A stretch of DNA of 64,000 bases, taken from Micropterix aruncella (Eukaryota; Arthropoda; Insecta; Lepidoptera; Micropterigidae). The stretch is from NCBI GenBank assembly GCA_944548615.1, contig OX155951.1, positions 22,475,953 through 22,539,952 on the forward strand. The letters run 5' to 3'. A model generated the notes under the pieces. It searched no databases and had not been told where the DNA came from. It saw only the letters and a list, made by a program, of their open reading frames with translations. The number at the start of each line of letters is the position of its first letter. Position 1 is the stretch's first letter. The position numbers and the translations under genes are program-made. Below, piece after piece: positions 19,111 through 30,745 of the stretch.

Positions 19111-20155
19111 AATTATTTAATGCTTTATTTATTTAAGCACTTTAAGGCTCTTCTAGTTAGGGCTCTTTAAGGCTATAGTAAACTATTATCTTGAAACTGA
19201 AATATATTCACCTACCATCTGTGTTATTACATATTACCTAAATACTATATAACAGGCAGCGACTAAAAATGTTGTTTACAAAAAAGCTCTTCGATAAGCA
19301 GAAATTTACATGAATACTTACTAGCGAAGTAGTCATCTACTACCTATATCTTCTTAGAGATTTGTACCGAAATGCTTCAATACTAACCACTGCTGCGCTA
19401 TTAGGGCTAGGAATATTTTTTGTCGCATATATTAAAATCTACCTACTGCTCCTCGTCATGTAAGGAGAAAAAATAATATACACAATAATATTTTAACAAC
19501 ACGGAGACTTTGACCTGGGCGGAGCCGTGGGTACAACAATATTGAAATTGATTATACCTATATTTTTAGGAGTATTCTTTTTTAAGTACATAATCCATTA
19601 TGTGTTGATTATTTAAAAAAAAACTTCTTGATTATTTTTACATTTTATTGACTATTGTTGATACTTTTGAGATTTCAATGTGATAATTTTTTCCTAATTA
19701 AACCGAAAGTTTATGAACAATTCGCTGAAATGTAAAATGACGTATTTCACAGTCTATAATTTTTTGGAAATAATAAACTATGACTGACTATGACTACGTT
19801 TATAAAAGAAATATAATATATTTATTTTGTAGATACTATTGATATGAGCTGCGCCATTGTAAGGTGCCTCATAATTTATCTACATGATGTTATATTTTCA
19901 ATGATATGATGTTATATTTCCAATGAATGAAAAAAACATATATACCTACCTAGTTTTAAAAATACGTCACATTCGTACTTTAAACTTTGTATTGTGAGAA
20001 ATTTATCAATTAATTATCTTTGTTAACCATTTTCCGTGATAATCAATAACTCATCGCAGTAATTGCTACCCAAATTAGTTTCCCTTGTATGGTAATAACA
20101 ATAATTTCCATTTGTAATGATAATGCATTTTAATTGATTTATCCAGCAATGAATT
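19111..20155. other. Upstream region of the Trp-rich peptide gene, no other features
   Basis: AT-rich sequence with no coding exons or transposon ends that I can support. Enhancers for the gene at 20241 could lie here but cannot be seen directly. Confidence 0.35.
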
Positions 20156-20160
20156 TTTAT

Positions 20161-20167
20161 TATAAAT
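20161..20167 (+). promoter_or_regulatory. TATA-like box of the Trp-rich peptide gene
   Basis: TATAAAT lies 74 bases upstream of the gene's ATG. A start site about 30 bases on (near 20190-20205, with an initiator-like ATCAGC at 20201-20206) would leave a 35-50 base leader, normal for a small secreted peptide gene. Inference from position and motif only. Confidence 0.4.
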
Positions 20168-20240
20168 TGGTAGCCCCGATGACTGAAAAGACAAACCATA
20201 ATCAGCTATAGAGTTGCTTGCAACGGTTATCCATCGCACC

Positions 20241-20252
20241 ATGAACAGAAAA
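20241..20252 (+). CDS. Trp-rich peptide gene, coding exon 1
   Basis: ATG AAC AGA AAA followed by donor GTAAGTGT. The intron is in phase 0 inside the basic n-region of the signal peptide, an arrangement common for small secreted peptides in insects. Confidence 0.75.
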
Positions 20253-23200
20253 GTAAGTGTATTTTTTTAAATGTTAGCGTTAGTTCTACCGACTAGTATT
20301 GTGTCGCTGGATTAATATCAGAAGAATAAATTTATAGTAAAAATACATTTTTAAAAACACGCTTTTATTAAAATTTTCTGTCCCGAGCCAACCCTGGGCG
20401 CAGCAGCCATGCCATGGTGGAAATTAAAATGGGCTATCATAATTGAATGCTATAGAGAATTTCGTGTTTGTGCTGTTGACTGTTGAGTAGTCCCCTCGTT
20501 TGAATCCAACCCTGGGCGCAGCAGCCCTGTCGCGGTGACACTTAGAACGGGCCATCATAATTGAATGCGTATACAAAATTTCGTTTCTGTGCTGTTGATC
20601 GTGGAAGAGTAGCCTCGTCGGGAGCCGATCCTGGTTGTATAATCAAGTCATGCTCACCATAAAAATGCATTGTCATCGGAACGGAACAAACGTGTAAAAA
20701 AATCCACGTTATATGATAAGAGGAAGTGGTTCTAATTTAGCTTACTAGTTTACATTCTACATAACTAACACACATTGCAAGGTAAATAAAAGCTTGTAAA
20801 AAAATGTCTGTATTGATCATCGTGGGTTGCTACGTAAGCAAAAAAGTAGCTAAATACTTCTGCAGTAACTAACTACAAGTGAACAAATTATCATCACCTC
20901 TTCACAAGTATTCCTACACCCCTCGTTTATTTATCAAACACAACTACCAACTGCAAGATTTGTAAATTATAATGATTATTCTAATTTTACCATCTCACTA
21001 GACATATCTTATGTCGAGGTGTCCCCTGCACCATTCTTTAAGTTCACGCACCTAGTAAATTACAAAATCCTTTTCGATTCCGGAGATAAATTCACATTTT
21101 CAATTTCATAGAATTCACTGAAAAATTACAGGTAAGATATGAACACCAGCACCAGCATTAGGTGTTTCTTCCACGATAATAGAATAGTTTTCAGTGTCGG
21201 CCTTCATGATGACATGCGTTTTCATTCACATTTCATGTTTCATCGTCACAGTGCTTCACAGCGTGTCCCTGTGGCCTCCATTAAATGTCTTCTTTTTACA
21301 CGACTGCCCAACAAAAAAGGAGTGTAATTTGTTCAGGCTGCATCTATGTTTTCCGTTTCTTTATTCTACTATAACTTCTAAACGCTCTAACTGATTTAGA
21401 AGTATGTGGTATTGTTAGAATCGCTATGTCATCCCGTGTGTCATAAGGTACGTGCCGCGACCCTATCGCTCTCAAATAAGAGAAAGCAGCGGATTCACTA
21501 ACTTGTAGCTTAACTGACCAAGTATAAAGTAAATATTTGTCTAAATGTCCCCAGGTGTCAATAAATTAACATAAATATATCGTGTTTAGTGTCAAACAAA
21601 AGGTCTGATTGAGTACATTCCGAAAATGTATGTGTAGATACATATATGACTAAATATTTATAATATATAACCCACAACTATTTCATAAAAAAAACGAAAT
21701 ATCGCTATAGCGATAAGTCCGCCATTTGTGCGTGAATTGTCTTTTTTTATAAAACCAGTGTAATATTCATGAAGTAAGGTTTTTATAGCACAATAAAGTT
21801 ATTCTATTCTACGTAATAAAAAGAATTATAAATACAGTACTTCACATTTGTAATTGGAGTACCTAGTGCTCTTTATTTTTATTCCCAAATTTACTTGTTT
21901 AATGGAGAAGTATCAAATTACTACTTATTTGGCTTGTATTATTATGTATTTTATTTTTAATTGATTTGTTGCCGGAACAGAATGTAGAATGTAGTTTTAT
22001 ATGATGTACCTCTGCCTATTACAAATCGACCATGAACGGCAGTATTTATGGTGTCTTCAGAAATGTTTTGTAAAAGATTCAACATTAATAAGAATATTAA
22101 CGTTGAACAATATTAACAAAAATCTATATGTCCAATAACATTTCAATTCACCATTATTGTAACATTTATGGGTATGAGTTCCGAGTTGTATTCCGGGTAT
22201 GACTTCCGAAGATGTAGTAATACATTACATTACTCCCGACACTTTACGCAAATAACACAACACACGGCGAAGATTTCTCACAAAAACATATGGTTACAAT
22301 CACGCGGTCGACAATAAAATATGGAATAACAAAGTCGCTCCGCTCGCAATTCACGCAAACATTCGTTGTCCACTCGACGCGACGATCTTTCAGTAGACAT
22401 AAATGATAAAATAGAATTGCAGAGAGAAAAGGTCGACTTGCAGACGTACAAGAATTTTTCTCGGAAATTATGTTTATGCAGAAGACATTACGAACTAATC
22501 CAAGTTCTCTAAAGTCCCCCGAACTTACCGCTTTTGATCTTTAATTAAATACGTAAATAATATTTTTAAAATTTTTCAGAACATCTTTGCGTTGTTAATC
22601 CTAGCAGTGGCAAGTGCTCTCAAATTCAAAAATAATTTTGATTAAATAACAGTGGTGTTTTTACACGACTGCCCAACAAAATAAAAGGAGTGTAATGTTT
22701 TCATGGTTCATCTATGTATGTTTTCCATTTATTTAATCCACCATAACTTCTAAACGCTTGAACCGATTTGGAAGTGTTTGGTATTGTTGGAATCGGCCGC
22801 GTGCCGCGACCCCTTGCTCTCAAATAAGAGAAAGCAGCGTCTTCAATATAAATTGCCGTGTTTCGTGTTGGCGTAGAAGACAGTCATTATTTGACAGTTC
22901 AGTTTTATTTCGTTCTTTCTCTTCGCGGCCATCAGGAATAAACCCGGTAGGTCGACTTCAAAGAGAAGTATTTGGAGTTCAATTATTACTCCCAACAAAA
23001 TATTACTGATTTTTAAATAACTGTTTTTGGTTCTTACGAATTTATTACGCGACTGCTCAAAAAAAAGGAGTGTTATGTGTCATGTATGTATGATTTCCTT
23101 TCTTTATTCCACAATAACTTCTAAACGCTTGAACTGATTTAGAAGTCTGTGGTATTGTTAGAATTGTTATATCATTCCGAGTATCATGGGGTTCCTAAAG

Positions 23201-23753
23201 TGCCCAAATGTCAAATAAATAATTATATACATGCCCAAATGTCGATAAATTAAGATAAATATATCGTGTTCAGGTATCAAATGAAAAGTCTGATGGAGTA
23301 CATTTCGGAAATATATATGTATTTATACGGATAAATACACAAACCACATAAAAAAAAATAACCTCTTTATTACTTGAGCACCGAGGGCAACCAACTAAAG
23401 TGCGGCTGCGGCGCAGCGGCGCGCGATCGTTTCAAGATACCTGCCGCAGGGCAAGGGCGAACTTTATTCTCTTACAAAATGTGCTTTTCAGGGCGAACCA
23501 ATCATGATCTTGAATTAAAAATACGTATATATACATACTTTTTAATTTCCAGATCGTCTTCGCGCTGTTAATCGTCGCAGTGGTTGTATCCTTATCCCAG
23601 GCTCAGCCATCACGATGGAACAGAATTACAAGAGAAGCTGAAGAGCCGCTTCAAATAGAAGACGAAAAGGATGAAATTCTTCAAGCAGACAATTTCCTCT
23701 GGGGCTGGGGAGGCTGGGGATGGGGCTGGGGATGGCACCCTTGGTGGTTTTGA
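20241..23753 (+). CDS. Secreted Trp/Gly-rich peptide precursor, two exons
   Basis: Exon 1 (20241-20252) encodes only MNRK and ends in a perfect donor GTAAGT. After a 3300-bp intron, exon 2 (23553-23753) follows acceptor TTAATTTCCAG and encodes 66 residues plus TGA. The 70-residue product has a signal peptide (MNRK plus IVFALLIVAVVVSLSQA, with cleavage likely after SQA). The predicted mature peptide is about 49 residues starting QPSRWNRITR, with an acidic middle (EAEEPLQIEDEKDEI) and a C-terminus WGWGGWGWGWGWHPWWF. It has no cysteine and no amidation glycine at the end. AATAAA hexamers follow at 23803 and 23812. I do not recognise the family. The layout resembles small insect neuropeptide-like or immune peptide precursors. 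The gene is likely real because splice sites, signal peptide and polyA signals all agree. Confidence 0.8.
20340..20800 (-). repeat. Dispersed repeat D (minus copy) in the peptide gene's intron
   Basis: Minus-strand copy of the family at 41808-42290. It runs from ACAAGCTTTTATTTACCTT through GGTTCAGTTCCG-type and CCCAGGGTTGGCTC-type motifs to AATAAAAGCGTGTTTTT. The CCCAGGGTTGGCTC/TTCAATTATGATAGCCC block occurs twice inside. Probably the 3' part of a non-LTR retroelement; no ORF. Confidence 0.6.
21293..21830 (+). repeat. Dispersed repeat C, copy 1
   Basis: Opens CACGACTGCCCAACAAAAAA, continues AACTTCTAAACGCT and GATTTAGAAGTATGTGG, and ends with GCGATAAGTCCGCCATTTG and CACAATAAAGTTATTCTATT. That tail I associate with lepidopteran non-LTR elements. 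Three copies of C lie inside this one intron. Confidence 0.6.
22580..22645 (+). pseudogene. Decayed duplicate of the peptide gene's second exon
   Basis: After acceptor AATTTTTCAG the frame reads NIFALLILAVASALKFKNNF D then TAA. Its first ten codons match the signal-peptide core of the true exon 2 (IVFALLIVAV), and the preceding intron sequence also matches (GATCTTTAATTAAATACGTA against GATCTTGAATTAAAAATACGTA). Homology stops shortly after the hydrophobic core, and a repeat-C copy begins 11 bp after the stop. If spliced to exon 1 it would give only 25 residues, with no mature peptide. I infer a tandem exon duplication later truncated. Confidence 0.6.
22656..22850 (+). repeat. Dispersed repeat C, copy 2 (partial)
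   Basis: Starts TTTTTACACGACTGCCC and shares with copy 1 a side segment (GTGCCGCGACCC, then CTCTCAAATAAGAGAAAGCA). It abuts the decayed exon duplicate. Confidence 0.6.
23040..23445 (+). repeat. Dispersed repeat C, copy 3
   Basis: Starts TTATTACGCGACTGCTCAAA and runs through TAAATATATCGTGTTCAG to a GC-rich tail near 23440. It ends about 100 bp before exon 2 of the peptide gene. Confidence 0.55.
23553..23753 (+). CDS. Trp-rich peptide gene, coding exon 2
   Basis: Codes for the hydrophobic core of the signal peptide, the acidic propeptide-like middle and the Trp/Gly C-terminus, ending TGG TTT TGA. The aromatic block uses alternating TGG and GGN codons (eight TGG), so it probably grew by slippage of a 6-bp TGGGGN unit. 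Confidence 0.8.
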   Translation: MVFALLIVAVVVSLSQAQPSRWNRITREAEEPLQIEDEKDEILQADNFLWGWGGWGWGWGWHPWWF

Positions 23754-23802
23754 ATACAAAATAATATTAAACGTTCTAGTACATTTATGTATGTTATATT
23801 GA

Positions 23803-23817
23803 AATAAAATTAATAAA
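23803..23817 (+). terminator. Polyadenylation signals of the peptide gene
   Basis: Two AATAAA hexamers (23803-23808 and 23812-23817) 50-64 bases after the stop codon, giving a short 3' UTR. Confidence 0.65.
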
Positions 23818-23829
23818 CATACGAGATGA

Positions 23830-24917
23830 AATAAAACAGGAATTTCATTCAGCCTAGGCCAGGGACCTGGACAGGGCCATATTAAGATTATACTGAGAAA
23901 GATATTGGATTTCTTCCTAAATTACCGTTTTTTATTAAGGTGTTATACAGAATAATGATATTTCAATCGTAATTTTATTGAATTACAAGGAATTTTATTG
24001 AAACTCCATTACTCGATTATTCGCCATGCTCCGTACGGGTAATAGGAAAATAACGGCATAATGTAGCTTCAACATGATTCTTTTAACTGACTATAACCTT
24101 ACGTACAATGTATGTAATAACATGCTGTCATGGTTAAAGCAAGATGTCGTTGTCCACCGTAACAAATTTTACCATGCCCGTCACATGGTAACTACACTGT
24201 TAAGCGTCGTGTTGATACATACGTACGGACCACAGTACATATTATATACGTAATCCTTTTTGAAACATGCGTATTTCCGTGTATTACAGTGTTATATTTT
24301 TCTCAGTGTAGTAGAACCCATAGACCGAATCTGTGATGCGGTTCCTAACTGGGGGATTACAGCAATTTTCGTAATAAAAACATAAAAACAAACATTTATG
24401 TAATCTTTTTGAATTGTGGAAAAAATACTATACTACAAAATACTATATGAATCTATCGATGAGATGTCTAAACTAAAAAGAATTTAAAAGCAATAAGTTA
24501 TTTATTATGATTTATTAACATACTTTCCTAAATATCGCCTGAATTGAAGAGACATACAAGGGTCGTAGTTCTAGGTATTAGCTGTATAATAAGTGCGATA
24601 ACTTAGTTGAATTCGATTTTTAAACTTTTTTGTTTTCTTCTCTTCTATTAACTGATTTATTTATCCGCTATAATATTCGTGATTTTTATGAACAATTTCA
24701 TATTCCTTATTTTCTGTCCATTGTTTTAAATTTAAATTATTAAACTCGTAAACCACTTATAACGGAGTTGTGAAGTAATCTTTTAAAACTTTAGATAAAA
24801 AGCCTTAAACGAAATCAGGTAATGAGGTCTTGTTTTAAATCGACCATTTTGCTTTTGGTTCTATTCGTTTGTGACGTTATAACGACCGTTGTTCGATTTT
24901 CTTCAAATTTGACATGA
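23830..24917. other. Intergenic stretch with a repeat fragment
   Basis: No genes seen. 24785-24917 is a minus-strand copy of the interior of the long-TIR MITE at 50677-51040 (CAAATTTGAAGAAAATC and CACAAACGAA motifs). The hAT element at 24926 inserted within or at the edge of it. Confidence 0.45.
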
Positions 24918-24925
24918 ATATTCGT

Positions 24926-25721
<796 letters not shown>

Positions 25722-26149
25722 ATATTCGTTGAAGTCATCAAAAGGCATTTTTTTAACCGCTACATTTGTATGCTAAACCTGCACAATTCGGCATTGTTTT
25801 TTGAAAAACTCGAATTTCGTTCCTACACATGCACTAAGCCTCGGATGCAAGCAAACTGTCTGGCGGCGCGAGGCATACACCACCTAGAATAGGGGTGCTC
25901 TAACTTGAACTACTGGCGATCTACCCCAATATTGTTAGACTTCGATCGACTCTGTGAGGTGGAAGTTAGTGTGATGCAGGTTTGTCGTCTAGGTAGGTAG
26001 GGTGTATCGTGGCGCAGGTATAACTATATACCTACAGCCGTTGCAGAATTTCATTACCATGAATCCACGTAGATTTAGTAGGAAAGTCAGAAATTAGTTT
26101 TCCGGAGTAGGAAAGGTAGTCAAATAAATTAATAGTCTAATAAAAACAC

Positions 26150-26470
26150 TAAAAACACGCTTTTATAAATGCACGTAAAAACCACATCATCAGACCTTGA
26201 AACCTAATCGTGGTCAAAGTTCATTCCAAGACTTTTCTAACAAGTCCAAACACCGCTATGATACGATGTTCCATCATGAAGTTCCAGTTCATATCTTCCG
26301 ACTCCATCATCAGATCAGTTCGACAGTACCATATTATTGTATTGTCATCAGAACTACACACAACTGCCAATTTTCATGATGCTACGATCCTTGGAAGATG
26401 GTTAAATTAGTTACCTTAGATTCCATTACATAGTTACATACAGGTCGACCTAATAAAAGCGTGTTAAAAA
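26150..26470 (+). repeat. LINE 3' fragment inserted in the old hAT element
   Basis: Bounded by inverted AACACGCTTTTAT (26154-26166) and ATAAAAGCGTGTT (26453-26465). It contains CATGATGCTACGATCCTTGG and CAGGTCGACCTAATAAAAGC, a retroelement tail I associate with Lepidoptera. No ORF. Confidence 0.55.
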
Positions 26471-26564
26471 CTCATACTTATTCAAAATTGCGAGTTTATT
26501 GTTTCTTACGAAACCAACGATTTCTAGTTTCTAAACTTACTCGTAACTAAATAATGACTTTATA

Positions 26565-27028
26565 TGTTGAAGAGTGGCACTGCATGTCCTCAGCATACTT
26601 TTCATAATCAGGTACGTAATTATTATCGAGTGCTAATCGCAAGCATGATGACATATGTTCGTCAGTTAGTCGATTGCGATATTTAGACTTAATTATCTTC
26701 GTTTCAGAAAAGCAGACTCGCACAAGTAAGTTGACCCAAACATTGCCGTTAGCTGAAGGGTGATTTGCCTTAGTTTCGTAAATTTATCTTCAGATATAAA
26801 AGACTAGAATTTTGTATCAGATGCTGTGGATTTGAGATGTACCTATATGTGAATATACATAGTTTGCACTACCTCACTTTCAACAGAAGATGAGTCCATG
26901 TTAAACTGACTTGCTATTTCAGTAGCAGATTCCTCAATGTTTTTACACGAAGAAGTATAAATAATAAAAGATGTTATATTTGCCAATTTATTGAAATCAT
27001 AAAAATGTCTTTCTCGAGATCGACTCAA
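26565..27028 (-). pseudogene. hAT transposase C-terminal remnant
   Basis: On the minus strand, 26570-26770 encodes NLLVRVCFSETKIIKSKYRN, RLTDEHMSSCLRLALD and DYEKYAEDMQCHSS. This is the hAT C-terminal dimerisation block (usual form ...ESAFSTMKIIKSKYRSRLTD...). A second open piece at 26843-27028 (YDFNKLANITSFIIYTS, ATEIASQFNMDSSS) would lie upstream in the protein. The closest relatives I know are the transposases behind GTF2IRD2/EPM2AIP-type host proteins. Stops and gaps make it non-functional. Confidence 0.65.
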
Positions 27029-27159
27029 AAAGTACTTTCGATCGACCGGTCGATCGCGATCGACCGTTTGACCAGCCTTGACATAGATGGTGTATGAGTC
27101 GCTACGCAGACAGGGCGTTGTGCTGGTTAAATTCCTAAAGGCTCGCGGGTTTCTAAATT

Positions 27160-27990
27160 ATTTCGCATTGGAGAGTTGTCACCTGCAACGGGCGAACCCG
27201 TCACCCCAGGAAGGTATAACGATATCGATCGTTCTTTCAACCTGGACTGAACGTAGACACTTGGGAATGAAAAAGTCCACCGTCTAGCTACGATAAGTTG
27301 CCCGTGAGAAGTCCAACGCCTTATCGCGTGGCACTGGAAAGTTGATCCAGCGGACAGTCTCGCGCGCTCACTACTAGATATGGCTGTATTTCTCCGACCG
27401 CTCGTTTTGTCACGGGTCCGAAGTCGCTTGCGCGGCCTTCTACCTGAGGTTAACGGCGGACGGAATATCTCGTTCTCAGAGTCAGCTCAACTAACTCAGT
27501 GTACGGCTTTTATCCAGTAGCTTCCCCTAGTAAGGAGAGGGAAGGACTTTGTGTCGCAGGCTATTATGCTGGTGGATAGGATCAATTTCCTCTGGGGGAT
27601 CGAATCTCGGGCGCTATTTCAGTTCGAATTTATCGGAGACCGTGGCGTCCTTTGCCCGCGTGCACACGGAATCGGCTGGCAAACGGGTTGTTTTGAGAGT
27701 GGTTGACATCAGGTCAACATTCACCCCCGCTGCGTAGAAAACGTACAAAAGCATTTCAAGACCCCTCCAGTTATTTGCCGGAGTGCAAAGTAGATTGGTT
27801 GACGCCGCACGATGAGCAAACCGCCTGACAACGCCCGAAGGTCATCCCCAGCGGAACGGATCCGCCTGCCGTGGCATGGGAAACAGAGTCCGTTACAGTT
27901 TCGGCCTTTTTAGAGGAGGCTACTAGATAGGAGTTAAACTGTGAGTTGAGCCGACCAAATGTAACGAGCAGGTCTTAATAGCCTAACTGC
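27160..27990 (+). repeat. Dispersed repeat, type A, copy 1
   Basis: Starts TTGTCACCTGCAACGGGCGA and ends near GGAGGCTACTAGATAGGAGT and GAGTTGAGCCGACC. It matches the minus-strand block 43600-44295 and 30110-30745. GC-rich against an AT-rich background. No long ORF. Confidence 0.6.
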
Positions 27991-28099
27991 ACAAAAACCT
28001 TCAATTCTTGTCAATTCTTCGGCAATATTTAATCCTTTGGCAATTTTTAAATGTTAATATATATATTTTTTTGTTTTTTAAGTAGTACCTAGTTAGACA

Positions 28100-28380
28100 C
28101 TTTGAGGTATTTGGAAACGTATAAGAGCATTTCCAGACCCCTCCAGTTATACGCCGGAGTGCACAGTCGATTGGCTGACGCCACACTATGCGTAAACCAC
28201 CCAGCAGGGTCTAAGTACATCCCCCCAGAGGAACGGATCAATCTGCCGTGGCATGGGAAACAGAGTCCGTTCCAGGTTCGACCTTCTTAGAGGAGGCTAC
28301 TGAATAGGAGTTGAACCGACCAAATGTAATAAGCAGGCGTTAATGGCCCAACGGCATAGGAACCGTTAACTGCAAATTAT
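28100..28380 (+). repeat. Dispersed repeat, type A, 3' part
   Basis: A second, partial copy repeating the last ~280 bp of 27160-27990 (CATTTCCAGACCCCTCCAGT to AACGGCATAGGAACCGTTAA). It gives a tandem-like arrangement with a 110-bp AT-rich spacer. Confidence 0.6.
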
Positions 28381-28960
28381 TCGGAAATATTTAATTCGTG
28401 GGAATTTTAAAATGTAAATTTATAATTTCGTTAGTTTGTTAAGTAAATAGTAGTTAGACAAGTTAAGGTATTTAATGGTCATTATCGCAACGGCCAGCGT
28501 ACGATTCCACGAAATGAGAAAACGTTTAATAAAGCGTTTTGTGTAAATAGGGTTAATTAGAAAAGCTGCGAAAGAACATGCAATTTATCAACGTTTATTC
28601 GAGCGTTGTAATCAAAAGGAGAGGGCGACGCGTCGCTATGCGCAGTCACGTCAAGACAGTAAAACATAGCAAAGCCAACACCATTAAAAACTCGGTGACT
28701 CAAGCAAACAATAAATTACCTAGCGTGCCTGTACGAGTAAATGGCGGCACGTCTTAGGGCTTTCACGTCTCTTGTAAATTTTTCCTTGTGTTATTTCTGT
28801 ATTAGGAAAAGTCGCTCGTATAGAGTAGATAGCGCTGATCTGAATCATCCTAGGATTCATCCTAGATCATCCTAGCTTTTGGATCCTAGGATCCAAGAGC
28901 CTAGCAATTTTGGTACCTTCTTTTTTAACTTTTACACAATATTATATTACGCAAATACCT
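28381..28960. other. Stretch without recognised genes
   Basis: Nothing coding seen. A cluster of overlapping CCTAGGAT / ATCCTAGG palindromic half-sites lies at 28845-28905. Confidence 0.4.
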
Positions 28961-28963
28961 CCT

Positions 28964-28966
<3 letters not shown>

Positions 28967-29032
<66 letters not shown>
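28967..29032. repeat. (GA)n microsatellite
   Basis: About 33 uninterrupted GA units. Long frames here (ERERER / LSLSLS) are repeat artefacts. Confidence 0.98.
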
Positions 29033-30109
29033 CAATCTTCAATATTTACACTATGACAGCATAGTGACATACATAGCACATTGCTGACAGTAATAACTTT
29101 ATTCCACAGGTCTAAAAAGTACTCGATAATCGCCGGCAACAATGAATTTGTAACTACAGGCACTTGCACTTATAAACTTGTAACTTTGCAATGTAAAACT
29201 TTCGAGAAACGGGGCCCTGAATACAAGTTCAAATGGCTACCTCTATTTCAGAAACAACATTGACATTACATAAAAGTTTTAGATATGTTGAGTGCTTTTT
29301 CCGGTTGAATAAGTTAATATTTCCTATCGGTCCGTTGAACAATAGGATATTTGAAGCTGAAAGGGCTCTAAATGGTATTAGTCTTTCAAGTTTATCCCGG
29401 GAGATTGGGATTGGAAGAAATTCGAGTAGGATCGAGATATAAATGTGTTGTATTAAGAGGATATAAATGTTATTATATAGTTCCCGATATCTGTCAGAAA
29501 CATATTATTTTACTGGCGATCTTACCCGGCGATACCCGGTTGGAATTAGGTTAGTAAATAGGATTTTATTCTATGATATACTAAAACTAGAATGCAAATT
29601 TATAGCAATCTATCCCTTTTTTAATAATTTAGGGGAATTTTTGTACCATCCTCAAACACATACTTCTCTTCTACAGCATTAATGGTGATTTTTTCCAAAA
29701 CCCTCAAAAACGTATTACTTAATTTCTTAAGAAAAATATTTCAACAAAATTTAAAACTGATCAGATTAAAAAAACAAATCTTCCTATTTTTCAACCTTAG
29801 GTGTTGGTCGGAAAACCTCAAATAGGTTCGTAATTTGTTATTTTCATGGGAGAGTAAGTAACGCGTTTTTCTTGCCTTATTTCATTTTGGATATACAACT
29901 ATTAAATATATATCCCCTGTTTCACACCATTAAGGGTGGTTTTTCTCAAACCCGTGTCCCATTATTCGTGTCCCATTACTCCAAACCCGTGTCCCAGACT
30001 CGTGTCTCATTTATTTGTTCTCTAGAATTGATACCTTATAAGAATAAGAATCGTATTCCTATACCGTAACTATACCTTAAGTCAGAAAGTAAATACGACA
30101 GAAGTTATA
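29033..30109. other. Stretch without recognised genes
   Basis: Several short plus-strand frames of 60-71 codons have no domain or splice support. Near 29945-30005 the motif CCCGTGTCCCA occurs in three imperfect copies. Confidence 0.4.
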
Positions 30110-30745
30110 TATACTTCCACCAGCATGCCCGTAAGAAGCCGACGCGTTACCGCGAGGCACTAAAATGTGAGCCCAAAACTCCATGCCCTCCTTATTACCA
30201 GATTTGGCCGGATTTTTCCGTCCTCCGGTCTGGTCACGGTTTCGGGGTCGGTTGAACGGCCTCTACCTGACGTAAGCGGTTATTCAGTTTGAATATTTTG
30301 CGGACCGCGACGCCCTTTACCGGCCAAGGTCACTCGGGGTCGGGTGGCCGTCGGATCGATTCAAGGGTTGGATCAGTTAGGTCGACAAGTACCTTCCGCT
30401 GTCACAGGAAACATAGGTCTCCAGACCCATCTAGTTATTCGCCAGCTGGAATTCAACACCTATCAAACCAGATGGTGCACCAAGTGCCCGTTCCGCTCTA
30501 GGTTCCGCCCTGGGTATTCCCCCGAATCCGCGATCTTCTAATCCTAACCGCCTCCGACAGCAGGATTACAGCTGTGGCGTAAGCTAATGGCGGCCCTGAC
30601 AGGGTAAGCCCGTCTTCGAGGAGGCTGACAGAAAGGAGTTGAACAGTGAGTTGGGCAGGCCAATAGATTTTTGGTCAACACCACCCAAACTGCACGGAAC
30701 CATTAGGAACCGGTGTTAGTGTACTGTAGATATACACTGGCGCCG
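30110..30745 (+). repeat. Dispersed repeat, type A, copy 2
   Basis: Matches 44160-43600 read on the minus strand (CATGCCCGTAAGAAGCCGAC to ACTGCACGGAACCATTAGGA). GC-rich, no long ORF. Confidence 0.6.

Larger units (their letters stand above)
25890..27080 (-). mobile_element. Old hAT element with transposase remnants
   Basis: The left end TAGGGGTGCTCTAACTT and the complement of the right end (CAAGGCTGGTCAAACGG) are degenerate inverted repeats. They are followed on each side by the GATCTACC / GATCGACC motif. Flanks ACCTAGAA and ACATAGAT agree at 6 of 8 bases. Inside are minus-strand transposase fragments and a younger retroelement insertion (26150-26470). Confidence 0.65.

Noticed and set aside
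22758..23009. 83-codon plus-strand frame in the peptide gene's intron
   Set aside because: Lies across repeat C sequence and has no signal peptide or splice consensus that would join it to exon 1.
28879..29169. Frames with RERERE or LSLSLS runs
   Set aside because: Artefacts of the (GA)n repeat.
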